DNA from: CAZBUB01 sp964494985
Lineage (GTDB): Bacteria; Desulfobacterota; Desulfovibrionia; Desulfovibrionales; Desulfothermaceae
Length of the DNA stretch: 13,291 nt
Direction: 5' to 3'
NCBI GenBank assembly: GCA_964494985.1
Contig: CAZBUB010000059.1
Location: 1 to 13,291 of the forward strand
Translations under genes and position numbers: made by a program
The notes under the pieces: generated by a model
Database searches by the model: none
Seen by the model: the letters and a program-made list of their open reading frames with translations, nothing else
Told to the model about the DNA's origin: nothing
In this document: piece after piece, positions 6,024 to 13,291 of the stretch
Numbering within the stretch: the stretch's first letter is position 1
Layout: each line of letters opens with the position of its first letter

Positions 6024-6680
6024 TTAATTGGCTTCTTGGGTATTATCCATGATCTCTACCTCTTCATCTGGCGAGAATTCGAATTCATCAGCATCCAGAC
6101 CCACATTGAGATCCAGATTGCTTAGCTCTATCTGGTTTTTGTTGCCAAAGAAGTCTTGCAAGATAAGCTTGCGTATAAAGCCAAGCTCCTGGTCCAGCCA
6201 GATGGTGGCCCGCACAAGCTCAGGTTCTGGGTCCTTAGGCTCCAATACCGCTTTGAGCAAGCCGTTATCCAGCTCTTCCTGGGATTGGAGCAAAAACTCC
6301 TGACCTGGATCCACATCCCCGGTCAAAAGCTTGAGCAAGGTTTCGGATTCCACTTTGTCCTCTAAGGAGTACTTGTAGGCCACCTTGTCCAGGGCAAAGT
6401 ACTGCCAGACAAATTCCCCATCCAAAAGCAAAAGCTCTTTTTCAGGCTCAACTGTTTCCAGGCGCAAAAGATCAGGCCGGGAAAATTTGATTCTGCCCTT
6501 TCTGTTCTCCACCTCTCCGCTGGAGGCATTAGTGAGCTCCTGTTCAAAATCCGCCTGGAAATCCTTCATGTTTTGATAATTCTCCTCCAGTATCTGGGAA
6601 AGATCCTGGCTGGCCTGGGCTGGAAGGAGCCAGCAAAGCAACATGCAGAGCATGAACAGGCTGATAAGTATTTTAGGCAT
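6024..6680 (-). CDS. lolA: Outer-membrane lipoprotein carrier protein LolA
   Basis: LolA is the periplasmic chaperone that takes lipoproteins released by LolCDE at the inner membrane and hands them to the outer membrane. The 218-residue product starts with a Sec signal peptide (1-23, ending AQA). The mature part has the LolA pattern: QADFEQEL, then GRIKFSRPDLLRLE followed by ELLLLDGEFVWQY, the first strands of the lipid-binding half-barrel. The frame is open further upstream, but the ATG at 6680 fits the signal peptide and has AAGGAA 7-8 bases before it, located within the last codons of the preceding gene. Only 4 bases separate the two genes. The mature protein is strikingly acidic, particularly in the last 25 residues. 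The family is diverse, so identity rests on these strands and the signal peptide. Confidence 0.88.
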   Translation of the reverse strand: MPKILISLFMLCMLLCWLLPAQASQDLSQILEENYQNMKDFQADFEQELTNASSGEVENRKGRIKFSRPDLLRLETVEPEKELLLLDGEFVWQYFALDKVAYKYSLEDKVESETLLKLLTGDVDPGQEFLLQSQEELDNGLLKAVLEPKDPEPELVRATIWLDQELGFIRKLILQDFFGNKNQIELSNLDLNVGLDADEFEFSPDEEVEIMDNTQEAN

Positions 6681-6684
6681 ATCT

Positions 6685-7593
6685 CTATTCCTTTTTCTTG
6701 ATGATTCCCAGGGCGTTGGGGACCCTGGCGTAGCTGCCGGGCTTGTTGGACCACAAACTAAACTCTGATGAGCCCTGCCAGGAGGTTTGCGTAGAGCCTG
6801 CATCCAGATATAAGCCTGCTGTCGGACCGCCTTCCATGAATATGCAGCTCTGGATACCTAGAGGCAGCTCCAGGAGAGTCTTGTTGAGATCGTGAATCGT
6901 CCTGGGCTGTTCACTAAAGATGAACAAGATCCTGCCCTGCTCATCCAGGCCCACGCTGGCGACACTATAGCTTTTGCTGTTTTTTTCCCAGACATTTTGG
7001 CCTTGGTTGCTGATCATGCGATAGCTTTGCACCACACTTTGATAGTCCTGGAGGATGTTTTCCCATTGCGGCTGATTTGCGCGGTCAATAAGCTGTACAG
7101 CCGGAAGCTCGGAAGAAACAGGATTGAAAACCAAAAAGGCATTGAATTCAGGATGGATGGTTTTATTGTTCACGTGCTTGAAGTTTTTCATGTACCCTGC
7201 GCTGGTCTCTAGATCCTTCCAGAACATTCCGGCATTAATCGCAGCCCGCAGGTCGTATTCTTGGCCCCAGCCTTTCAAGGTGTATTTTGTGTGCCCTGAC
7301 TCAGAAGCGGAAAGTAAAACGAGCTGAAAATACTCAGGATCTATCCTGAGTATTTTCAGTCCTAAGCAAGCGTCTTTGTCCTGCTCGCACAAGCTTTCTT
7401 CAGTAGCCAGCTCAAGGCCAGTCTCTAGCTCCTGCCAGACATCTTTGGCCTTGGCTGGGCCTGGCTGCAAAGCTACAGCCGCCAGGAGCAGGAGCAGAAA
7501 AAAAAGCAGCCCCCAGGAAGATCTCAGCATACCTTTTGGCTGCAATGCCCTGGGATTCTCTTTATGAGCTAATTGCGCAATTCTCTTGGTCAC
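6685..7593 (-). CDS. Phosphodiester glycosidase-like protein (DUF2233/NAGPA family), membrane-anchored or exported
   Basis: This protein resembles the NAGPA/DUF2233 fold related to the enzyme that uncovers mannose 6-phosphate; bacterial members are exported and mostly uncharacterised. Family features are INAGMFW with downstream GYMKNFKHVNN and, nearer the C-terminus, IFMEGGPTAGLYLD, the EGGPxA type of the conserved loop. A hydrophobic segment (LLFFLLLLLAAVAL) follows an unusually long basic N-terminus, acting as a signal sequence or anchor. I start at the GTG at 7593 because TTGAGGG lies 5 bases upstream; a TTG at 7605 overlapping the dapB stop, or the ATG at 7530, are alternatives. It lies 8 bases after dapB and 4 bases before lolA, probably coupled to both. 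The substrate is unknown. Confidence 0.85.
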   Translation of the reverse strand: MTKRIAQLAHKENPRALQPKGMLRSSWGLLFFLLLLLAAVALQPGPAKAKDVWQELETGLELATEESLCEQDKDACLGLKILRIDPEYFQLVLLSASESGHTKYTLKGWGQEYDLRAAINAGMFWKDLETSAGYMKNFKHVNNKTIHPEFNAFLVFNPVSSELPAVQLIDRANQPQWENILQDYQSVVQSYRMISNQGQNVWEKNSKSYSVASVGLDEQGRILFIFSEQPRTIHDLNKTLLELPLGIQSCIFMEGGPTAGLYLDAGSTQTSWQGSSEFSLWSNKPGSYARVPNALGIIKKKE

Positions 7594-7601
7594 GAAGTCC
7601 C

Positions 7602-8396
7602 TCAATCACTGATCAGGTCTGCGAAAAAGTCAGACATGGAGTAGACCCGCCCCGGGCTTTGGGAGCCAATCCACTTGGCAACCCTTAAGGCTCCCTGGGC
7701 AAAGGTCTGCCTGGAATAGACCCGATGGGTGAGATCTATCCTTTCTCCAGGACCCAGAAAGTAGACAGTATGCTCTCCCACTACATCACCGCCGCGCAAG
7801 GTCTGGATGCCTATCTCTTGTTTGGGTCGCTCTCCTATCATGCCCTGCCTGCAATAGCGAAGCTCTGGTTGCTCCTGCCTGCTCTGGGCCAGGATCTGTC
7901 CCAGCTTGACTGCTGTACCGCTGGGCGCGTCTTTCTTGTGCTTGTGATGGATCTCGGAGATCTCCAGGTCAAACTCAGATCCCAGCAAAGTGGCCAGCTT
8001 GGGCATGAGCTCCAAAAGCACATTAATGCCTACGCTCATGTTTGGAGCCCAGAAAATTGGAACTTGGTCAGCGGCTTGCTGCAAAATCTTTTCCTGCTCC
8101 TGGCTAAATCCAGTCGTCCCGATGACCATGGGTGTGTCTGCCTGGGCAGCTATCCGGACATTATGTGAGGTGCTTTCCGGATGCGTGAAGTCCACAACTA
8201 CAGCAGACTGCAGTCCTTGCAGGCAGGTGTTCAAATCACTGCCTGTGCGGCACTCCAGGCCCTGCAGACTGGACAGCTTGGCTTCAGTTTCCAGGGCACC
8301 AACAAGCTCCAGCTCTGGATCTGCCTGGACCAGTTCCACTAAAGTGGAGCCCATCCTGCCTGCGGCCCCCATGACCACGATTTTTGTCTGGCTCAT
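7602..8396 (-). CDS. dapB: 4-hydroxy-tetrahydrodipicolinate reductase
   Basis: DapB reduces 4-hydroxy-tetrahydrodipicolinate with NAD(P)H in the diaminopimelate and lysine pathway, feeding peptidoglycan and protein synthesis in the cytoplasm. The 264-residue protein has the nucleotide-binding glycine motif GAAGRMG (10-16), the VIGTTGFS loop (91-98), and the signature EIHHKHKKDAPSGTA (148-162), in which His150 and Lys154 match the catalytic pair of the E. coli enzyme. Length is normal. Its ATG overlaps the ligA stop (ATGA), with AAGGAG 7 bases upstream inside ligA, a clear sign of coupled translation. All expected residues are present. Confidence 0.98.
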   Translation of the reverse strand: MSQTKIVVMGAAGRMGSTLVELVQADPELELVGALETEAKLSSLQGLECRTGSDLNTCLQGLQSAVVVDFTHPESTSHNVRIAAQADTPMVIGTTGFSQEQEKILQQAADQVPIFWAPNMSVGINVLLELMPKLATLLGSEFDLEISEIHHKHKKDAPSGTAVKLGQILAQSRQEQPELRYCRQGMIGERPKQEIGIQTLRGGDVVGEHTVYFLGPGERIDLTHRVYSRQTFAQGALRVAKWIGSQSPGRVYSMSDFFADLISD

Positions 8397-10450
8397 ACAT
8401 CAACTCCTTGCTCTTCCTGCCTGGGAAGCAGGGCCTGTAATTCCTGTTCGCCCAATATGTGTACTCCGAGACTCCGGGCCTTGTCCAGTTTGCTGCCAGG
8501 ATTTGAGCCTGCTACCAGGTAGTCCACCTGCCTGGAGACCGAGTCTTGGACCTTGGCCCCGGCCTGTTCCAGCAATGCCCTGGCCCTATTCCTGGGCATT
8601 GCTTTCAGGCTGCCGGTGAGCACGAATCTTTTACCCTGCAGGGGGAGCTCCTGGGATGCCTTTTTTCCCTTGGCTTTTTGGGATACAGGCCAAAGCCCTA
8701 TCTTGCGCAGCTCCTGCAGCAGATTTTGATTACGGGGATTGTTGAAAAAGGACTTGATCGAGGCCGCGATCTCCGGGCCAATATCCTGGATCTGAGTCAA
8801 GGTCTGCTGATCTGCTTGAGCCAGATCCCCCAGATCTTTAAAGCGCTGACTCAGAAGCCTGGCTGTCTGCTTTCCTACCAGCCTGATGCCCAGGGCGGAG
8901 ATCAGCTTCTCCAAGCTAGCCTTTTCCTTGGCTTCCTGCAGGGCCTGGATCATGTTTTGGGCCAATTTGGGCCCTATTCGCTCCAGGGACAAAAGATCTC
9001 CTTCCCGGAGCCGGAACAGATCAGCCGGGCTCTGGACCAGTCCCTGCTGCACGAATATCTCCATCCACTTCTGCCCCACCCCTTCGATATCCAGGCCTGA
9101 TTTGGAAACAAAATGCTTCAGGCCCTGTATCAGCCTGGCTGGACAGGATATATTCAAGCATCTATAGGCCGCTTCGCCTGGCAGCCGGTCCACCTTGCCG
9201 CCGCACACCGGACACTGTTCCGGGAACTGAAAGATCCTCTCCTCCCCGGTCCTTTTTTCCGGCAAGGGCCGGACCACCTCCGGGATCACATCCCCTGCCC
9301 GTTGTACCAGGACCTGATCCCCGATCCTGACATCTTTGGCCTGGATCTCATCCTGATTATGCAGGGTGGCCCTGGAGACTGTCACTCCACCAACCTTTAC
9401 AGGCTGCAGCTTGGCCACAGGGGTTAAGACCCCGGTCCTGCCCACTTGGACCTGGATATCCTGCAGCTGGGTCACTGCCTGCTCTGCCTTGAATTTCAAG
9501 GCAATGGCCCATCTGGGGGCCCTGGCGGTGCTGCCCAGCCTTTTCTGTTGCTCCAGGCTGTTCACTTTGGCCACCATCCCGTCAACGCTAAAAGGCATCT
9601 CCTGTCGCAGTCCGTCCAGATCCTGGAAGTATCTGCTGACCTCCTGATGCTCCTTGCAGAGCTTGGCTCCAGGCGGTATACGCAGTCCCAGATCCCGCAG
9701 CCCGAGCATGATTTTCTCCTGGGTTCTCCATTGCAGGCGGGAATCAGCCCAGCGCACCAGGCCTATGCCGTAGGCCATAAAACGCAAGGGCCTGGCTGCA
9801 GTAATATTGGAATCCAATTGACGCACCGAGCCTGCTGCAGCGTTCCTGGGATTGGCAAAGGCCTTTTTGCCCTGGTTCAAATACTCCCGGTTCAAGTGTT
9901 CAAAATCCTGGTTGTTGATGATCACCTCTCCCCTGGCCTCCAGGTACTCGGGCACGACGGTTTCCTGGCGCAGCCTCAGGGGGAGATTGCGCACCGTGCG
10001 CATATTTGCGGTAATATCCTCTCCAACGTAGCCGTCCCCCCGGGTACTGGCAGCACTAAAGACACCATTTTCGTAGATGATCTCCACTGCCAGCCCATCC
10101 AGCTTAGGGTCCACCCAGAACCAGATCTCTTCTCCAGGCAGAAGCCTTTGAATCCTTTGGACATAGTCCTGCCATTCCTGCAGATCAAAGGCATTGTCCA
10201 GGCTGTACATGGGCAGGGAATGGCTGCGATGGGCAAAGCTCTTGCTGGGTTGCCCGCCCACCTTCTGGGTGGGGGATTCAGGAATGATCAGCTCTGGATG
10301 ATTTTGCTCCAGCTCTTGGAGCCTGCGGAAAAGGCGATCGTATTCAAAGTCTGATATCTCTGGTGAATCCAGAACATAATAGAGGTAATCATGGCGCTCT
10401 ATTCTACTGCGCAATTGTTCGATTTCCTGTTGCACTGTCTCTTTGGCCAT
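8393..10450 (-). CDS. ligA: NAD-dependent DNA ligase LigA
   Basis: LigA seals nicks during replication and repair using NAD+ as AMP donor. The 685-residue protein contains, in order: the Ia domain (HDYLYYVLDSPEISDFEYD, about 20-38); the adenylation domain with DPKLDGLA, where Lys116 is the AMP-accepting lysine; the OB domain (VGRTGVLTPVAKLQPV); a four-cysteine zinc finger (CPVCGGKV followed by CLNISCPA); helix-hairpin-helix repeats (GIRLVGKQTARLL, IQDIGPEIAASI); and a C-terminal BRCT domain (GKRFVLTGSLKAMPRNRA). The frame continues up to a TTG at 10492, but the ATG at 10450 (MAKETVQQ) matches normal family length; its AAAGGA is about 12 bases upstream, rather far. It follows uvrB by 99 bases and overlaps dapB by 4. 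Confidence 0.98.
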   Translation of the reverse strand: MAKETVQQEIEQLRSRIERHDYLYYVLDSPEISDFEYDRLFRRLQELEQNHPELIIPESPTQKVGGQPSKSFAHRSHSLPMYSLDNAFDLQEWQDYVQRIQRLLPGEEIWFWVDPKLDGLAVEIIYENGVFSAASTRGDGYVGEDITANMRTVRNLPLRLRQETVVPEYLEARGEVIINNQDFEHLNREYLNQGKKAFANPRNAAAGSVRQLDSNITAARPLRFMAYGIGLVRWADSRLQWRTQEKIMLGLRDLGLRIPPGAKLCKEHQEVSRYFQDLDGLRQEMPFSVDGMVAKVNSLEQQKRLGSTARAPRWAIALKFKAEQAVTQLQDIQVQVGRTGVLTPVAKLQPVKVGGVTVSRATLHNQDEIQAKDVRIGDQVLVQRAGDVIPEVVRPLPEKRTGEERIFQFPEQCPVCGGKVDRLPGEAAYRCLNISCPARLIQGLKHFVSKSGLDIEGVGQKWMEIFVQQGLVQSPADLFRLREGDLLSLERIGPKLAQNMIQALQEAKEKASLEKLISALGIRLVGKQTARLLSQRFKDLGDLAQADQQTLTQIQDIGPEIAASIKSFFNNPRNQNLLQELRKIGLWPVSQKAKGKKASQELPLQGKRFVLTGSLKAMPRNRARALLEQAGAKVQDSVSRQVDYLVAGSNPGSKLDKARSLGVHILGEQELQALLPRQEEQGVDV

Positions 10451-10549
10451 GTTTGCGGATGTTCCTTTGTTTAAGGGACTACGATTTTTCAAAATCCTGT
10501 ATAGCTATCGTTGTCTTGATCGTATATCGATGGTTGTCTGAACCCTTCC
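10451..10549 (-). other. uvrB-ligA intergenic stretch
   Basis: This 99-base gap holds the ligA ribosome-binding site and two similar copies of a short motif: TATCGTTGTCT (10505-10515) and, near 10525-10538, TATCGATGGTTGTCT, in direct orientation on the plus strand. No clear terminator or well-spaced promoter is visible, so read-through from uvrB to ligA is possible. Confidence 0.4.
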
Positions 10550-12553
10550 TCAAGCCAGCTCCACCAGCCTCTGCCGCAGATAGGCGGCCTGGTCCCGGAG
10601 CTTGGCAGCCTCCTCGAATTCCAGCTTCTGGGCAGCCTTGCGCATCTCTTTTTCCAGCTTCTTGACCTGCTTGGAGATCTGTTCCGGATCAGCCAGATAT
10701 TCTGATTGATCTGTTTTGACCATGCTTTTGGATTCTTGTTCCCTGGGCTGTATACTGGAGGCGTATAAGGGATTGATCCAGTCCTTGCTGATACTCTGAG
10801 GGATAATCCCGTGCCTGCTATTGTGTTCCATCTGCAAGAGCCTTCTGCGCTCTGTCTCCTGGATTGCATCCTGCATAGCCCGAGTGCGCTGCTCAGCATA
10901 CATAATCACCCGGCCAGCCTCATTCCTGGAAGCCCTGCCTATGGTCTGGATCAGGGATCTGGCAGAGCGCAGGAAGCCTTCCTTGTCCGCATCCAAGATA
11001 GCCACCAGGGCAACTTCCGGGATATCCAGCCCTTCCCGAAGCAGATTGATGCCCACCAGGACGTGGAATTCCCCCTGACGCAGGGCCTGGATAATGGAGA
11101 CCCGCTCCAGGGTATCTATGTCAGAGTGCAGGTATTTGCAAGCCAGGCCCATATCCTGCATGTATTCGGTCAAGTCTTCTGCCAGGCGCTTAGTCAGGGT
11201 GGTTACCAGCACCCGCTGGCCATTGTCCCTGGCTTGCAGGCATTCCGAAAGCAGATCATCCACCTGGCCTTTTGTGGACCTGACCTCCAGCTGAGGATCT
11301 ACCAATCCAGTAGGCCTGATGATCTGCTCCACTACCCTGCCCTGGCTCCTGTCCAGCTCCCAGGGTCCCGGGGTCGCGGAAATATATATGGTCTGGTTCA
11401 TGTGCTGCACAAATTCTGCAAAACTAAGGGGTCTGTTGTCCAGGGCTGAAGGCAGACGGAAACCGAAATCCACCAGGGTTTTTTTCCTGGAGCGATCCCC
11501 GTTGAACATGCCTCCTATCTGGGGTACGGAGACATGGGATTCGTCCAAGAAGAGCAAAAAGTCTTCAGGGAAATAGTCCAGAAGGCAAGCTGGAGGCGAA
11601 CCAGGGGCCCTGCCGTCCAGGTGTCTGGAATAGTTTTCTATTCCGTTGCAGTAGCCCATTTCCTCAATCATCTCCAGATCCAGCTGGGTCTTTTGCTCCA
11701 GCCTCTGGGCTTCCACCAGCTTGTTTTGCTCCTTGAACCACTGCAGACGATGCCTGAGCTCCTCCCGGATGTCACTTATGGCCCGCTGCAGGTTGTCCTG
11801 GTCAGAGACATAGTGGCTGTTAGGGAAGATCACTGTCTGCTGCAGCTGGCCTGAAACTTCACCAGTTAAAGGATCAATTTCCTGCAGGCAGTCCACTTCG
11901 TCACCGAAGAACTCTATACGCAGGGCCTGTTGGTGCCGATAGGCAGGGACGATTTCCAGGACGTCACCTCTGATCCGGAACGTGCCCCGGTGCAGATCGT
12001 AGTCGTTTCGCTGATAGTGGCTCTCCACCAGGCGGCTGATCAGCTCCTCCAGGCTCAGATTCTGGCCCTGGCCCACCGGGATGACCATCTGCTTATAGTA
12101 CTCAGGCGAGCCCAGGCCATAGATGCAGGACACAGAGGCCACTATGAGCACATCCCTTCTGGTCAGCAGGGAGTAGGTGGCTGAGTGGCGTAATTTATCA
12201 ATGTCCTCGTTTATGGAAGAGTCCTTTTCAATATAGGTGTCTGAATGGGGCAGGTAGGCTTCTGGCTGGTAGTAGTCATAGTAGCTGACAAAATATTCCA
12301 CAGCATTATGGGGGAAGAGCTGCTTGAACTCGTTATACAGCTGTGCAGCCAGGGTTTTGTTCGGGGCCATGACCAAAGTGGGCCTTTGGCATCTGGCTAT
12401 CACATGGGCCATGCTAAACGTCTTGCCTGAGCCAGTGACCCCCAGCAGGACTTGGTCCCTGACCCCTTTTTCTATATTGGCACACAGGCTGTCTATGGCC
12501 AGGGGCTGGTCCCCTTTGGGCTCGTAGTTGCTTACCAATCGAAATCGGGACAT
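10550..12553 (-). CDS. uvrB: Excinuclease ABC subunit B
   Basis: UvrB is the damage-verifying helicase-like core of nucleotide excision repair; it is loaded by UvrA and recruits UvrC for incision. The 667-residue protein has Walker A GVTGSGKT (38-45), the beta-hairpin that clamps DNA (YYDYYQPEAYLP, about 91-102), the Walker B-type LFLDESHVSVPQ, helicase motif VI (QTIGRASRN), and a C-terminal UVR motif (KLEFEEAAKLRDQ) that contacts UvrC. Start: the ATG at 12553 gives the standard N-terminus (MSRFRLVSNYEPKGDQP). There is no good ribosome-binding site at normal distance; the nearest purine-rich GGGAG is over 20 bases upstream. The gene starts divergently from the tRNA and tmRNA genes. Confidence 0.99.
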   Translation of the reverse strand: MSRFRLVSNYEPKGDQPLAIDSLCANIEKGVRDQVLLGVTGSGKTFSMAHVIARCQRPTLVMAPNKTLAAQLYNEFKQLFPHNAVEYFVSYYDYYQPEAYLPHSDTYIEKDSSINEDIDKLRHSATYSLLTRRDVLIVASVSCIYGLGSPEYYKQMVIPVGQGQNLSLEELISRLVESHYQRNDYDLHRGTFRIRGDVLEIVPAYRHQQALRIEFFGDEVDCLQEIDPLTGEVSGQLQQTVIFPNSHYVSDQDNLQRAISDIREELRHRLQWFKEQNKLVEAQRLEQKTQLDLEMIEEMGYCNGIENYSRHLDGRAPGSPPACLLDYFPEDFLLFLDESHVSVPQIGGMFNGDRSRKKTLVDFGFRLPSALDNRPLSFAEFVQHMNQTIYISATPGPWELDRSQGRVVEQIIRPTGLVDPQLEVRSTKGQVDDLLSECLQARDNGQRVLVTTLTKRLAEDLTEYMQDMGLACKYLHSDIDTLERVSIIQALRQGEFHVLVGINLLREGLDIPEVALVAILDADKEGFLRSARSLIQTIGRASRNEAGRVIMYAEQRTRAMQDAIQETERRRLLQMEHNSRHGIIPQSISKDWINPLYASSIQPREQESKSMVKTDQSEYLADPEQISKQVKKLEKEMRKAAQKLEFEEAAKLRDQAAYLRQRLVELA

Positions 12554-12614
12554 AGCTAGAAATGTAATTCAAGTTCTCCCTGCAGGCAACCTAAGGCAAG
12601 TATCACAATTATCG

Positions 12615-12657
12615 ACAACGACAGCGATCAGGAGCATCAGGTGCTCCCTGACGTTGT
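12615..12657. repeat. Inverted repeat in the uvrB upstream region
   Basis: TCAGGAGCA (12628-12636) pairs with TGCTCCCTGA (12642-12651) over 9 bases with one bulged C. ACAACG (12615-12620) and CGTTGT (12652-12657) extend it after an unpaired 7-base segment. In the uvrB transcript it would be a leader hairpin if transcription begins upstream of it; otherwise it might be a protein-binding site. It does not match a damage-response (LexA) box that I recognise. Confidence 0.4.
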
Positions 12658-12731
12658 GGTAATCGTCATTCTGACCCTTAACTTCCTGTGGGTTCAGATT
12701 CCTGCCCTTTTCTTTTACAGCAAATTTTTCC

Positions 12732-12760
12732 TTGCATCATAAGGCCAAAATGTTTAATAT
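12732..12760 (+). promoter_or_regulatory. Promoter of the tRNA-Met gene
   Basis: TTGCAT (12732-12737) and TAATAT (12755-12760) are separated by exactly 17 bases and end 16 bases before the mature tRNA 5' end, as expected for a stable-RNA promoter with a short trimmed leader. Confidence 0.6.
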
Positions 12761-12776
12761 CTCTTTTTGCTTTCGG

Positions 12777-12853
12777 GGCGAGGTAGCTCAGGAGGTCAGA
12801 GCATGCGGCTCATATCCGCAGAGTCGGGGGTTCAAATCCCTCCCTCGCTACCA
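12777..12853 (+). tRNA. tRNA-Met (anticodon CAU)
   Basis: A complete 77-base cloverleaf: acceptor GGCGAGG with CCTCGCT (first pair G-U), D-stem GCTC/GAGC, anticodon stem TGCGG/CCGCA around CTCATAT (anticodon CAT), five-base variable loop, T-stem GGGGG/CCCTC with TTCAAAT, and an encoded CCA. It lacks the three G-C pairs next to the anticodon loop and the C1-A72 mismatch of initiator tRNA, so it is an elongator. A CAU tRNA could alternatively be the lysidine-modified tRNA-Ile, but the overall sequence looks like elongator Met. A run of seven Ts follows the CCA. Confidence 0.93.
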
Positions 12854-12864
12854 TTTTTTTGCTC

Positions 12865-12895
12865 TTGATAGTTCAGTGGAAATGTTTATTATACA
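12865..12895 (+). promoter_or_regulatory. Promoter of ssrA
   Basis: TTGATA (12865-12870) is followed by overlapping -10 candidates, TATTAT (12887-12892, spacing 16) and TATACA (12890-12895, spacing 19). The mature tmRNA begins only 7 bases after the second, so transcription probably starts at or very near the mature 5' end. ssrA is thus likely to be transcribed independently of the upstream tRNA. Confidence 0.55.
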
Positions 12896-12902
12896 ATATT
12901 GA

Positions 12903-13260
12903 GGGGGCGAAAAGGATTCGACGAAGACAGTGAAACAAGAGTGGCAGGCCGAGGTGCCGCGAGGCCTCGTAAAACACGCGGTAAAAAAGATAATCGCCAA
13001 CGATTACGATTACGCCCTGGCCGCTTAAAAGGCCAGCGTCTTCCTGGGCTGAAGCCTGATAGGCCCTGGAAGGCGACGACACAATCAGGCTGGCCTATTT
13101 GCCCGCCTTCCGGCAAAAAGGCGAGAACCAAAGGAAGGCTTGCTGTTGCTGTTCCGGGTCAGGGGGGACAGTGACAGCGAGATACAAGCCCTGACCTAAG
13201 CCTGTAGAAGCTCTTGTGGAAGGTCTTCGGACGCGGGTTCAACTCCCGCCGCCTCCACCA
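12903..13260 (+). ncRNA. ssrA: Transfer-messenger RNA (tmRNA)
   Basis: tmRNA, with SmpB, rescues ribosomes stalled on broken messages and marks the unfinished protein for degradation. The 358-base gene starts with the hallmark GGGGGCGAAAAGGATTCGACG and ends with the T-arm GCGGGTTCAACTCCCGC, acceptor strand CGCCTCC and an encoded ACCA; ends pair over 7 bases with one G-U. The first pseudoknot is visible as GGCA (12943-12946) with TGCC (12955-12958) and CGAGG (12950-12954) with CCTCG (12965-12969). The tag frame runs from the resume codon GCC at 12996 to TAA at 13026-13028, encoding ANDYDYALAA, ending in the ALAA protease signal. It is a one-piece form, complete in this window. Confidence 0.97.
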
Positions 13261-13291
13261 TTCAGTAACTTGGGCTCACCCTTGCTGGAGC

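Noticed and set aside
9446..10354. 302-residue open frame antisense to ligA
   Set aside because: It lies wholly within ligA on the opposite strand, has no recognisable domain, and is explained by the codon use of the real gene.
12777..12853. Initiator tRNA-Met or lysidine tRNA-Ile as alternative identity
   Set aside because: The initiator features (C1-A72 mismatch, three G-C pairs under the anticodon loop) are absent. tRNA-Ile(CAU) is not strictly excluded, but the body fits elongator Met better.

Overview
The window is bacterial chromosome, probably from a Desulfovibrionales-type deltaproteobacterium (Desulfobacterota). This placement is an inference. It rests on the tmRNA tag ANDYDYALAA, which resembles the tags I know from Desulfovibrio relatives, on the TRAP transporter arrangement, and on the general look of the proteins. 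Exported proteins such as LolA and DctP are rich in Asp and Glu, which would fit a halophile or haloalkaliphile but does not prove it.

Positions 79-3845 (minus strand) hold a TetR-family regulator followed by a complete tripartite TRAP transporter: dctP (periplasmic binding protein), dctQ (small membrane subunit) and dctM (large permease). A -35/-10 promoter and a perfect TetR-type palindrome lie just upstream of the regulator. An unusually long 286-base gap separates dctP from dctQ. On the plus strand, starting divergently from the regulator, are a 71-residue two-helix membrane protein resembling DUF4405 and a DUF374-type acyltransferase.

Positions about 4921-6023 have no intact gene. They hold a broken C-terminal piece of an IS605-type TnpB with a terminal hairpin, an AT-rich palindrome, a short inverted repeat that also occurs at the window edge, and two dispersed intergenic repeats, one ending in 'GAAGCGAAGAATCT' and one centred on a GC-rich hairpin. 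This looks like a place where small elements accumulate and decay.

Positions 6024-12553 (minus strand) are a tight block of housekeeping genes in the order uvrB, ligA, dapB, a phosphodiester-glycosidase-like (DUF2233) gene and lolA. The last four overlap or nearly touch and are probably translated in a coupled way. They serve unrelated pathways: excision repair, DNA ligation, lysine and peptidoglycan precursor synthesis, and lipoprotein transport.

Positions 12732-13260 (plus strand) encode a tRNA-Met(CAU) and a complete tmRNA (ssrA), each with its own recognisable promoter. I found no CRISPR array, prophage, toxin-antitoxin pair or obviously new multi-gene system. The points most worth a second look are the TnpB relic, the regulatory DNA around the TetR gene, the dctP-dctQ gap, and the repeat cluster.
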